Source: Flavobacteriales bacterium (GTDB taxonomy: Bacteria; Bacteroidota; Bacteroidia; NS11-12g; UBA955). From it: 56,081 nt of DNA. The notes under the pieces are model-generated. The model was not told the origin of the DNA, ran no database searches, and saw only the letters and a list, made by a program, of their open reading frames with translations. The translations under genes were made by a program, and so were the position numbers. Positions 47,863 to 56,016 of this stretch are shown here, one piece after another. How positions within the stretch are numbered: the first letter of the stretch is position 1; each line of letters opens with the position of its first letter. The DNA lies in contig CANFLS010000005.1 of NCBI GenBank assembly GCA_947447955.1, positions 1-56,081 on the forward strand, given 5' to 3'.

Positions 47863-48822
47863 TTACTTTTCGTACTGGATTTGCAAATTTTCCAGCATGT
47901 CAATTGTCATTTTATCTAAATCATAATTTGGTTTCCAACCCCAGTCTTCACGAGCCCTTGAATCGTCAATTACTGCTGGCCATGATTCTGCAATTTGCTG
48001 ACGGGAATCTATTTTATAAGTAATTGTAAAATCTGGAATATATTTCTGAATTGCAGCGGCAATTTCTTCAGGACCAAAACTCATACCCGCCAAATTATAA
48101 CTGCTTCTAATTTTTATTTGTTCAGTAGGCGCATGCATGATGTCCAAAGTTGCTTTCAATGCATCGGGCATATACAACATTGGCAAAACTGTTCCTTCTT
48201 TCAAGAAACACTCGTGCGTTTTAGTTTGCAAAGCATCGTGATATATTGAAACTGCATAATCGGTAGTTCCACCGCCCGGTGCAGATTTATAGCCAATTAG
48301 GCCAGGATATCTCAAACTTCTTGTATCAACACCCCAACGGTTATAGTAATATTGTGCATATAATTCGCCAGACAATTTACTAATACCATAAACTGTTGTT
48401 GGATCCATTGGGCCGTATTGAGGTGTATTAAAACGAGGCGTATTTGGCCCGAAAGCCGCAATACTACTCGGCCAATAAACTTTTTTCACAATACCCATAT
48501 CACGGGCAGCATTCAACACATTGAATAAGCCATCCATATTTAATTCCCATCCAAATTCAGGAAATTTTTCTGCTGTTGCACTTAATAACGCAGCCAAATG
48601 ATAAACTTGCGTTGGTTTATATTTTTCAATTATTCCACGGAAAGCCTTTTCATCTAAAATATCTAATGTCTCAAATGGACCAGCTTCAAAAACAGGATTG
48701 TCAGAAACCTTTACATCAGAAGCAATTACGTTAGAATCACCATAAATTCCGCGCAATGCCTCAACCAATTCGGTTCCTAATTGACCACATGACCCTACTA
48801 CCAATATTTTTTCCGTACTCAT
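47863..48822 (-). CDS. NAD-dependent epimerase/L-threonine 3-dehydrogenase-like SDR
   Basis: This 319-residue extended short-chain dehydrogenase has the NAD-binding motif LVVGSCGQLGTELV at the N-terminus and the YGISK catalytic Tyr-Lys (about residue 142) with SSIAAFG before it. The segment APGGGTTDYAVSIYHDAL is characteristic of the SDR-type L-threonine 3-dehydrogenases that resemble UDP-glucose epimerases, and I favour that activity. The usual downstream partner, 2-amino-3-ketobutyrate ligase, is not here. A 13-base palindrome, TGCAAA-T-TTTGCA (48834-48846), lies 12 nt upstream of the start. Confidence 0.85.
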   Translation of the reverse strand: MSTEKILVVGSCGQLGTELVEALRGIYGDSNVIASDVKVSDNPVFEAGPFETLDILDEKAFRGIIEKYKPTQVYHLAALLSATAEKFPEFGWELNMDGLFNVLNAARDMGIVKKVYWPSSIAAFGPNTPRFNTPQYGPMDPTTVYGISKLSGELYAQYYYNRWGVDTRSLRYPGLIGYKSAPGGGTTDYAVSIYHDALQTKTHECFLKEGTVLPMLYMPDALKATLDIMHAPTEQIKIRSSYNLAGMSFGPEEIAAAIQKYIPDFTITYKIDSRQQIAESWPAVIDDSRAREDWGWKPNYDLDKMTIDMLENLQIQYEK

Positions 48823-48942
48823 AATTTTCTAACTGCAAATTTTGCAACTATTCTTCGAATAATCAAAATCAAATCACAGAATAAAAAAAATCAATGGTAA
48901 ATCAGAATATGTTTCGCATTTTTGCCGTTCTATAATTCTTCA

Positions 48943-49941
48943 ATGTCAAATAAAATTGGTTTCGCAGTATTGGGTTTAGGGCATATTGGCCAAAAACACT
49001 GTTTGCACATTTCTGAAAACCCCGAAGCCGCGCTAATAGCAACGGCCGATATCAATACCAATTTGAAATATAAAAGTTTTGAGAACCAAGTAAATATTGA
49101 TAATCTACTATCAAATAGCCACATAGATGTTGTAAACATTTGCACCCCGAATGGAATGCATGCCCAACAAGCAATTTTGTGCTTGAATGCAAACAAACAC
49201 GTTGTAATTGAAAAGCCTATGGCACTTTCCGTTGCTGATTGCGAAGCCATTCAACAAGCATCCATCCAGAACAACAAATTTGTTTTTTGCGTCATGCAAA
49301 ATAGATTTTCACCACCAAGCATGTGGCTAAAAGAATTAATCGTTGCAAAAACTCTTGGTGAAATTTTTTCCATTCAAATCAATTGCTTTTGGAACCGTGA
49401 TAATCGCTACTACACCCCTAACCATTGGCATGGAAATTTAGAATTAGATGGGGGTCCTTTATTTACCCAATTTTCTCATTTTATTGATTTACTCTACTGG
49501 ATTTTCGGAGAAATCAAAATCAATCACGCCCAATTTGAAAACTTCAACCACAAAAATTCTACCCAATTTGAAGATAGTGGCATTGTAACCTTTTCAATCA
49601 ATTCTGGCGGCGTTGGTAGCATCAATTATTCTACCTCTGTTTTCGATAAAAATTTCGAAAGTAGCATTTCAATCATTGGCGAAAATGGAACTGTAAAGCT
49701 GGGTGGTCAATATATGAATGAAATTAGCTATTGCCATATTCAAGATTATGTAATGCCTTCTTTAGAAAAAAGCAATCCCCCAAATAACTACGGAAACTAT
49801 CAGGGCAGCGCTTCAAATCACCCATATGTTATTCAAAATGTAATTGAAACATTAAATAACTATTCAAAACCGCATACCCAAGTAACAGAAGGCATGGCTG
49901 TGGTGAAAATTATTGAAGAAATATACAAATTCAGAAAATAA
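48943..49941 (+). CDS. Gfo/Idh/MocA family oxidoreductase
   Basis: This 332-residue protein has the N-terminal NAD(P) Rossmann motif GLGHIGQKH (about residue 12) and the catalytic lysine motif VIEKPMALS (about 92). The C-terminal domain carries WHGNLELDGGPLFTQFSHF, with the substrate-binding DGG and the catalytic His of the family. The insert FWNRDNRYY resembles UDP-N-acetylglucosaminuronate oxidases (WlbA/WbpB), which make O-antigen sugars, but related enzymes have other substrates, so the specific role is unsure. The ATG at 48943 is preferred over a TTG at 48922. No other wlb gene lies in the window. Confidence 0.82.
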   Translation: MSNKIGFAVLGLGHIGQKHCLHISENPEAALIATADINTNLKYKSFENQVNIDNLLSNSHIDVVNICTPNGMHAQQAILCLNANKHVVIEKPMALSVADCEAIQQASIQNNKFVFCVMQNRFSPPSMWLKELIVAKTLGEIFSIQINCFWNRDNRYYTPNHWHGNLELDGGPLFTQFSHFIDLLYWIFGEIKINHAQFENFNHKNSTQFEDSGIVTFSINSGGVGSINYSTSVFDKNFESSISIIGENGTVKLGGQYMNEISYCHIQDYVMPSLEKSNPPNNYGNYQGSASNHPYVIQNVIETLNNYSKPHTQVTEGMAVVKIIEEIYKFRK

Positions 49942-50019
49942 TTTTTTATTCTATTACATTGATTTTATATCAGTTGAATTAATATTCAAAACTTTTTCAA
50001 TATTTTTTTATTATTTTTT

Positions 50020-50047
50020 GGGGGATAGGTAACCGTTTGTTGTATTC
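50020..50047 (+). promoter_or_regulatory. Candidate ECF-type promoter before the FecR gene pair
   Basis: GGGG (50021-50024, within a run of five G) is followed 18 nt later by TATTC (50043-50047), and the ATG at 50067 lies 19 nt after it. The G-run is unusual for this AT-rich DNA. The same blocks, 20 nt apart, precede the orphan ECF sigma gene. Confidence 0.35.
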
Positions 50048-50066
50048 ACTCGCAAGGAATACTCCC

Positions 50067-50246
50067 ATGAAAGAACAATTAGAGTCAAACATTCTTACTA
50101 AATATGCGGCCGGATTAATGGAAGCCGAAGAATTAAGTAAGTTAGAGGATTGGTTGAAACAAAATCCTCAATTCCGCACTACGCTAGCCCTCATTCAACA
50201 AAATGTGATGGCTATGACTATGCAAATGAACCTAGTGAGAAAGTAA
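50067..50246 (+). CDS. 59-residue protein resembling an anti-sigma N-terminal domain
   Basis: The ATG at 50067 opens a 59-codon frame. The sequence ILTKYAAGLMEAEELSKLEDW has the pattern of the anti-sigma N-terminal helices of FecR-type proteins (L-x-x-Y-x-x-G-x-x-x-x-E-E-x-x-x-L-x-x-W). It then continues with a QNPQFRTTLALIQ segment. It ends 4 nt before the FecR gene, on the same strand. The FecR gene lacks this region. It could be a separate sigma-binding subunit or the result of an old split of one anti-sigma gene. A longer TTG frame from 50037 is unlikely because it would begin within the candidate promoter. Confidence 0.6.
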   Translation: MKEQLESNILTKYAAGLMEAEELSKLEDWLKQNPQFRTTLALIQQNVMAMTMQMNLVRK

Positions 50247-50250
50247 TTTT

Positions 50251-51117
50251 ATGAATAACGAAGAAATTAACAAAAACGAATTGCATAACGATCCAGAATT
50301 TAAAGAAATTTGGGATTTATCAGCAAATTATACTTACTCAGAATCAGACCAAAATGATAAAGCTTGGTCAAAATTCAAAGCTGAAATTCAGCCAAAAGCC
50401 AAATTGAAAGTTTCATATTCGCGCTTATTGGCTTATGCAGCAGTTGTATCAATCTTCATACTTTCAGGTATTGTTCTGTTTAACATGAATCAATATAGCA
50501 AAGAACACCCATTGGCAGCAACTCAAAATACAATGGCTGGAGAAATGAAAGAATTCAAACTGCCTGATGGTAGTATCATTACCATGAACGGTGCAAGTTC
50601 TATTTCTTATGAATTAACCGCCAATGCGAGAAAAATTACACTTTCAGGACAAGCACATTTTGAAGTTGCTCCAAATAAATCTGCACCTTTCTCAATTGTT
50701 ACACCTAAAGGTACTGTTACCGTATTGGGAACAGGATTTGACGTAGTTGCTTATCCAAATAAAGAAATGTCTGTTTCTGTTAATCACGGAAAAGTTAAAG
50801 TTCAGCACAATAATAAAGAAGTTATTCTAACCAAAGGAATGAGTGCAATTACTAATGAATTGGACTTAAACCAAATTAACATGGATTCTACTTCGGTAGT
50901 TTGGAGAGGTCAATTTGTAGAATTCAACAATGCCAACATTTCTAAAGTTTGTTCTGCATTAGAAAACAAATACAATGTTCAATTTGACAATTCAAATTCT
51001 AAAAATCAAAACCTACAATTCACAGGTAAATTCAAACAAAATGCATCTATTGATGAAATATGCAATGTGATCAATACTGCACTTAAAATTAACTTAACTC
51101 GCAAATCAACTAAATAA
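50251..51117 (+). CDS. FecR-family anti-sigma factor
   Basis: This 288-residue membrane protein's short cytoplasmic part has EFKEIWDLS and DKAWSKFKAEI, the C-terminal section of the usual anti-sigma domain. It is followed by one transmembrane helix (LLAYAAVVSIFILSGIVLFN), a FecR domain (MKEFKLPDGSIITMNGASSISY, GQAHFEVAPN, GTVTVLGTGFDVVAY) and a C-terminal DUF4974-like region (VEFNNANISKVCSALENKY) related to STN domains. FecR normally relays a signal from a TonB receptor to an ECF sigma factor. No receptor or sigma gene is adjacent. The nearest ECF gene is at 16.2 kb. The preceding 59-residue ORF supplies the missing N-terminal helices. A strong terminator follows at 51170. Confidence 0.9.
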   Translation: MNNEEINKNELHNDPEFKEIWDLSANYTYSESDQNDKAWSKFKAEIQPKAKLKVSYSRLLAYAAVVSIFILSGIVLFNMNQYSKEHPLAATQNTMAGEMKEFKLPDGSIITMNGASSISYELTANARKITLSGQAHFEVAPNKSAPFSIVTPKGTVTVLGTGFDVVAYPNKEMSVSVNHGKVKVQHNNKEVILTKGMSAITNELDLNQINMDSTSVVWRGQFVEFNNANISKVCSALENKYNVQFDNSNSKNQNLQFTGKFKQNASIDEICNVINTALKINLTRKSTK

Positions 51118-51169
51118 TTATTTAGTAACAAGCGGGGTGATTTAATCTTTTATATTGTTTTTTTGCACG

Positions 51170-51199
51170 GAGGCCAATTTGAAATTTGGCCTCTTTTTT
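51170..51199 (+). terminator. Intrinsic terminator after the FecR gene
   Basis: The arms GAGGCCAA and TTGGCCTC (within 51170-51193) form an 8-bp hairpin followed by TTTTTT. It closes the 59-residue ORF/FecR transcript and separates it from the next gene. Confidence 0.8.
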
Positions 51200-51295
51200 G
51201 CTATAAACACGTCAACTATGCAACGTTTTACACATTAACTAAGTCATATTATTATGTCTTTCAATTTATAACCCTTTTTTAATCCATTTTATATT

Positions 51296-51303
51296 TAAAT
51301 TTG
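51296..51303 (+). promoter_or_regulatory. -7 box (TAAATTTG) of the 1015-residue cargo gene
   Basis: This exact TAnnTTTG lies 12 nt before the ATG at 51316. It implies a leader of about 7 nt and supports that ATG over the in-frame TTG at 51301, which lies inside the box. Confidence 0.45.
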
Positions 51304-51315
51304 TTTATCTCTTCA

Positions 51316-54300
51316 ATGCGCAAAATTCTTATATCTATCATTTGTCTAATCTCATTCACTGCTTCTGCGCAAAGCAATGAACTATACTTCCAACCCAATG
51401 TAGGTCAAATTAATGGCCCCGAAAATGAGGAAGCCCCAATTGCATTTTGCGAATTAAAAACTGCCACAGTTTATTTAAACAAAACCGGACTAAGGGTAGT
51501 TTTAACAAACCCGAATGACATTCCAAAAATTCATAAATCTTTCCATTACAAGGGAATAGACACATCTTTTACCATCAACAAACATGTCATTGATATCAAT
51601 TTTGTTCAATCTATTATCCCTTCAAAAATTGATTTTTTACAACAGTCTCCCTATTATTTGAATTACTTTTTAGGCAACAACCCAAACAATTGGAAAACGA
51701 AAATTTATCCCTCAAAAACAATAAAATTAACCAATATTTATGCAAATATTGATTTCCTGATTTATGCAACTGACAACGGTATCGAGTTTGATTGGATAGT
51801 AAACAAGGGCGGTGATCCAAATCAAATTCAGATCAGTTTAGAGGGGAATTCTGGCGTTAAATTATCATCAAAAGGAATTGAAATTGAAAGTTCTTGCGGA
51901 AATTTCACAATTGCCCAACCAAAGGCATTTCAGCGCAAACTTTCGAGATTGAAAAGAGTTCCTTGCAAATATTCTCAAATCAACAGCAAGATATTTCAGC
52001 TAATTACTCACAAATACAATAAAAATGAGCCTCTAATTATTGATCCAATATTGGTATTTAGTACTTACAGTGGATCAACAGCCGACAATTTTGGATTTAC
52101 TGCAACTTACGATACCTCAGGTTGCCTTTATGCCGGTGGAATTGCTGATGCTGAATCTTTAAATTACCCAGTTACAACAGGGGCGTTCCAAACTACTTAC
52201 GGTGGAAGTTTGAATGGTGCTGGACCCGTTGGTTTGCCTTGCGATATTACAATCAGCAAATACAGTCCTGATGGCAAAAAATTATTGTTTGCTACTTACC
52301 TTGGTGGATCAAACGATGAATATCCGCATAGTTTATGCATTGACCCAGATAATAATTTATTGGTTTTTGGAACAACATTATCGAATGATTTTCCAGTGCA
52401 TCAAGATTCTTTCATTAGCAACAGTTACAAAGGCAATTACGATATCATTGTAACAAAACTATCGGCAGCTGGCGACAAAATGCTGGCAGGAACATATATC
52501 GGTGGAAGTTCTGCAGACGGATTTCAACTTAATACCGGAGCTCAAAAAAGCCAACTGCTTTATAATTATGCCGATAATTACAGAGGCGACATTACAACCG
52601 ATCATAAGGGTAATATTTTCGTTTCAACTTGCTCCCATTCAAATGATTTCCCTGTAAGTCCTGGCGCCTTTCAAACTTCAATTAAAGGCAGAACCGATGC
52701 ACTTGTCATTTCATTAACCCCACTCATGAGTAAAATGAGATGGGCTTCCTTTTTTGGAGGAGCTGGCGACGATGCTGGATATTCTTGTCGATTTGATGAT
52801 TCCGCACATCTATTTATAGGCGGAGGAACAAAAAGTGCAGATTTTCCATTAACCGCGAACACAGTTGTCCAAAAAACTTTTGGCGGTGTGACGGATGGAT
52901 TTGTTTTGAAAATAGATAAGGACAACGGAAAATATGAAACAGGTACTTATTGGGGCAGCAATGCTTATGATCAAATTTATTTTCTAGATATTGATCCTCA
53001 AGGAAAAGTTTATTTCACGGGTCAAACTGAAGGTTACATTAAAAGAACGAAGGGTGTTTATGGAAAAGATAGTACCCATCAATTCATTGGAAGAATGAGC
53101 AATGATTTGTCATCAATTGACTTTATTACAACCTTCGGTAACAGACAAATGGGTAAACCTGAATTATGCCCATCGGCCTTTATGGTTGATGATTGTTATA
53201 ACATCTACTTCAGTGGATGGGGTTCAGCCATAGGTATTGGAAATAATGGAACTACCGACGGATTGGAAATTACCCCTGATGCCCATCAAAAATCGACCGA
53301 TGGAAACGACTTTTACTTGCTTGCATTGAAAAAAGATGCCAAAAGCTTGGTGTACGCTTCTTATTTTGGGGGGAATTTAAGCGAAGATCACGTAGATGGA
53401 GGTACCAGCCGATTTGATAAACGCGGTGTTATTTATCAATCCGTTTGCTCCTCTTGCCCAAACAATCCACCCGGATTAAATGATTTCCCCACAACCGCAA
53501 ATGCGGTATTTAAAAACAATGTAAGCGTTCGTTGTAGCAATGCCAGTTTCAAGTTAGATTTCCGATTGGGTTATTCTGTTGATGCAACATTCAATGTAAA
53601 TCCTATGGTTATTTGTCTAGGAAAAGCAATTACCTTTAATCCTAGAAATATTTACAATGCCAATTATCTCTGGCAATTTGGTGATGGTGATACTTCAAAT
53701 AAAAAAATCACAACCCATTTATATAAAAAAATAGGTAAGTACATTGTTACGTTAAGTATTATTGATACCAATAGTTGTAATCAAAAAGCAACCTTTAATC
53801 AAACAATTGAAGTGATTGAAGCACCCTTTCCAGAAGTAACTTTAATGTCTGAAAGCTGTGTGCCTGGCATTAAGTTCACTGCATTGGGAACGCAATACGA
53901 CAGTATTTTTTGGAATTTTGGCGATAATTCAGAAATTATGAAAAATGAAAATCCCATAACCCATATTTATGAAAAGGGCAATTTTACTGCCACCATTATT
54001 TTCAAAAATAGCCTATCAGGTTGCGCGGATACAATTTCAAAACCCATTTCAGCTGCAAATGACAGTTTAGCAAGTTGGGAAATGGCAAACGTTTTTACTC
54101 CAAACAATGATGGCAAAAACGATTGTTTTAGTGTGGTTGGATATTCACCAAGTTGTGAATTTGCAGAAATGAAAATTTTTAACCGCTGGGGCGAAAGGAT
54201 TTATTATGCAAGTTTAGATAATTGCTGGAATGGAAAAATAGAAAACACTGGGCCCGATGCACCTTCTGGAACCTATTTCTATATCATTACTGTGATTAAA

Positions 54301-54363
54301 ACTTCCAATCCAAATATCCCTAAAGAAATTCACGGTTCTGTGAATTTAATACGTACCAAATAA
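51316..54363 (+). CDS. T9SS type B sorting-domain protein with beta-propeller-like repeats
   Basis: This 1015-residue secreted protein has a signal peptide ending in FTASAQS. Residues of about 25-240 match the FQPNVGQINGP-type N-terminal domain found in large Bacteroidota surface proteins. From about 250 to 740 come repeated blocks with the core FSTYSGSTADNFG / FATYLGGSNDEYPH / ASFFGGAGDDAGY / ASYFGGNLSEDHV, as in SBBP beta-propeller repeats. Two PKD domains follow (WQFGDGDTSN, WNFGDNSEI), and the last roughly 90 residues are a type B gliding-motility-associated domain ([26 protein letters not shown]). It is predicted to be exported by T9SS. The function is unknown. Confidence 0.88.
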   Translation: MRKILISIICLISFTASAQSNELYFQPNVGQINGPENEEAPIAFCELKTATVYLNKTGLRVVLTNPNDIPKIHKSFHYKGIDTSFTINKHVIDINFVQSIIPSKIDFLQQSPYYLNYFLGNNPNNWKTKIYPSKTIKLTNIYANIDFLIYATDNGIEFDWIVNKGGDPNQIQISLEGNSGVKLSSKGIEIESSCGNFTIAQPKAFQRKLSRLKRVPCKYSQINSKIFQLITHKYNKNEPLIIDPILVFSTYSGSTADNFGFTATYDTSGCLYAGGIADAESLNYPVTTGAFQTTYGGSLNGAGPVGLPCDITISKYSPDGKKLLFATYLGGSNDEYPHSLCIDPDNNLLVFGTTLSNDFPVHQDSFISNSYKGNYDIIVTKLSAAGDKMLAGTYIGGSSADGFQLNTGAQKSQLLYNYADNYRGDITTDHKGNIFVSTCSHSNDFPVSPGAFQTSIKGRTDALVISLTPLMSKMRWASFFGGAGDDAGYSCRFDDSAHLFIGGGTKSADFPLTANTVVQKTFGGVTDGFVLKIDKDNGKYETGTYWGSNAYDQIYFLDIDPQGKVYFTGQTEGYIKRTKGVYGKDSTHQFIGRMSNDLSSIDFITTFGNRQMGKPELCPSAFMVDDCYNIYFSGWGSAIGIGNNGTTDGLEITPDAHQKSTDGNDFYLLALKKDAKSLVYASYFGGNLSEDHVDGGTSRFDKRGVIYQSVCSSCPNNPPGLNDFPTTANAVFKNNVSVRCSNASFKLDFRLGYSVDATFNVNPMVICLGKAITFNPRNIYNANYLWQFGDGDTSNKKITTHLYKKIGKYIVTLSIIDTNSCNQKATFNQTIEVIEAPFPEVTLMSESCVPGIKFTALGTQYDSIFWNFGDNSEIMKNENPITHIYEKGNFTATIIFKNSLSGCADTISKPISAANDSLASWEMANVFTPNNDGKNDCFSVVGYSPSCEFAEMKIFNRWGERIYYASLDNCWNGKIENTGPDAPSGTYFYIITVIKTSNPNIPKEIHGSVNLIRTK

Positions 54364-54367
54364 ATTA

Positions 54368-55252
54368 TTATTGCAATCCTGCAACCAATGCCTCAGGCGC
54401 AATTTTCTTAACCAAACCTTGAAGTACCTTACCTGGTCCTACTTCGGTGAACTGAGTTGCACCATCATTGAACATTTGTTGAACAGATTGTGTCCATCTA
54501 ACTGGCGCAGTTAATTGAGAAACCAAGTTTTGTTTGATAATCGTTTTATCTGTTTCAGCTTTCGCTGATACGTTTTGATAAATGGGACAACTTGGATCAT
54601 TGAAAACAGTATTTTCAATGGCTGTTGCTAATTTTTCACGTGCTGGCTCCATCAACGGTGAATGAAAAGCACCACCAACTGGCAAAATCAATGCGCGTTT
54701 TGCACCAGCTTCTTTCATTGCATCACAAGCAGCTTCAACTGCAGCATAAGCACCAGAAATTACCAACTGCCCTGGGCAGTTATAATTTGCAGGAACAACG
54801 ATACCTGAAGTGATTTCACAAATCTCTTCCACTTTTTCATCAGCCAATGCCAACACAGCTGCCATTGTTCCTGATTCAATTTCACAAGCTTCTTGCATAG
54901 CCATTGCACGTTGATAAACCAATTTCAATCCATCTTCAAAGTCTAATACTCCCGCAGCCACCAAGGCACTAAATTCACCAAGGCTATGCCCAGCCACCAT
55001 GTCTGCATTGAAGTCAGAACCCATTAATTTTGCACGAATTACACTATGCAGAAAAATTGCGGGCTGAGTTACATTTGTTTGGCGCAAATCTTCATCGGTT
55101 CCGGCAAACATCAAATCTGTAATTCTAAAACCCAATATTTCATTGGCTCTTTCAAACATTTCTTTTGCAACTTCATTGCTCTCATAAAGATCTTTACCCA
55201 TTCCAACGAACTGACTTCCTTGGCCAGGAAATACAAATGCATTTTTACTCAT
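54368..55252 (-). CDS. fabD: Malonyl-CoA:ACP transacylase
   Basis: This 294-residue enzyme transfers malonate from CoA to acyl carrier protein for fatty-acid synthesis. FVFPGQGSQFVGMG is at the N-terminus. The catalytic serine is in GHSLGEFSAL (about residue 90). QRAMAMQE carries the malonate-binding arginine, and the catalytic histidine is in GAFHSPLM (about 200). The ATG at 55252 is preferred over a frame from 55291 that adds a poor extension (GSIKYFRCYFAT). Other fab genes are not adjacent. It converges on the 1015-residue gene with 4 nt between the stops. Confidence 0.94.
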   Translation of the reverse strand: MSKNAFVFPGQGSQFVGMGKDLYESNEVAKEMFERANEILGFRITDLMFAGTDEDLRQTNVTQPAIFLHSVIRAKLMGSDFNADMVAGHSLGEFSALVAAGVLDFEDGLKLVYQRAMAMQEACEIESGTMAAVLALADEKVEEICEITSGIVVPANYNCPGQLVISGAYAAVEAACDAMKEAGAKRALILPVGGAFHSPLMEPAREKLATAIENTVFNDPSCPIYQNVSAKAETDKTIIKQNLVSQLTAPVRWTQSVQQMFNDGATQFTEVGPGKVLQGLVKKIAPEALVAGLQ

Positions 55253-55370
55253 GGTGGCAAAATAACAACGAAAATATTTTATTGAACCCACAAAATATCA
55301 ATCACATCGACTTTGTTCATTTTTTTTAACAGTTTAACCTTAAATTAACATAGAATTCAATTTTTTATAT

Positions 55371-55389
55371 TAAATTTGTTTAAACAAAT
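55371..55389 (+). promoter_or_regulatory. -7 box overlapped by a 16-bp palindrome upstream of the YceI gene
   Basis: TAAATTTG (55371-55378) is an exact -7 box 23 nt before the ATG at 55402. It is overlapped by ATTTGTTTAAACAAAT (55374-55389), a perfect 16-base palindrome. A repressor bound there would cover the promoter. The core GTTTAAACAAATA is also found upstream of ispB. Confidence 0.4.
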
Positions 55390-55401
55390 ATTAAATTAAT
55401 T

Positions 55402-55947
55402 ATGACAACCCAAGCAATTTCAAAATGGAACTTAGATGCAACGCATTCAGAAGTTCAGTTCAAAGTAAAACACTTAGTAATTTCAACTGTTACAGGTAAC
55501 TTTAAAGAATTTACTGCAAACATCGAAAAACATGGTGATTCATGGGCGAATGCGGTAATCGAATTTTCTGCAAATATTGATAGCATCGATACAAATAATG
55601 CTGATCGTGATGGTCATTTAAAATCACCTGAATTTTTTGATTCAGCTCAATTCCCTCAAGTTACTTTCAAATCAACTAGTTTCACTGAGAAATCTGGCAG
55701 TGTATTTTCTTTAGTTGGTGATATTACTTTAAAAGGAGTTACCAAATCTATTGAATTGACTGCTGAATTAGGTGGCGAAATGGTTGATCCATGGGGAAAT
55801 CACAAAGTAGGATTTGAAGTAACTGGCGAAATTAACCGTGAAGAATTCGGTTTAACTTGGAACGCGGTAACTGAAGCAGGTGGATTGGTTGTTGGTCCTA
55901 ATGTAAAATTGATTATGAATGCACAATTTGCACCAGTTGCAAATTAA
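55402..55947 (+). CDS. YceI family lipid-binding protein
   Basis: This 181-residue protein forms the lipocalin-like barrel of the YceI family. Conserved parts are WNLDATHSEVQFKVKHL, IDTNNADRDGHLKSPEFFD and FPQVTFKSTSF near the middle, and GEINREEFGL and GPNVKLI near the end. Family members bind polyisoprenoid chains such as ubiquinone or isoprenols. Most are periplasmic, but I see no signal peptide here, so this copy may be cytoplasmic. It is a single-gene unit with its own promoter and a strong terminator. Confidence 0.9.
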   Translation: MTTQAISKWNLDATHSEVQFKVKHLVISTVTGNFKEFTANIEKHGDSWANAVIEFSANIDSIDTNNADRDGHLKSPEFFDSAQFPQVTFKSTSFTEKSGSVFSLVGDITLKGVTKSIELTAELGGEMVDPWGNHKVGFEVTGEINREEFGLTWNAVTEAGGLVVGPNVKLIMNAQFAPVAN

Positions 55948-55966
55948 TTCAAAAATATATTTCCAT

Positions 55967-55997
55967 AAAAAAGAGGCTTTAATAAAGCCTCTTTTTT
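55967..55997. terminator. Bidirectional terminator after the YceI gene
   Basis: Arms of 14 bases (55967-55980 and 55984-55997) with a 3-nt loop have a run of A before and a run of T after, so the hairpin should stop transcription from both sides. The YceI gene and the convergent partial gene at the window end share it. Confidence 0.82.
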
Positions 55998-56016
55998 TAT
56001 GCATTTAAATTTCCTA

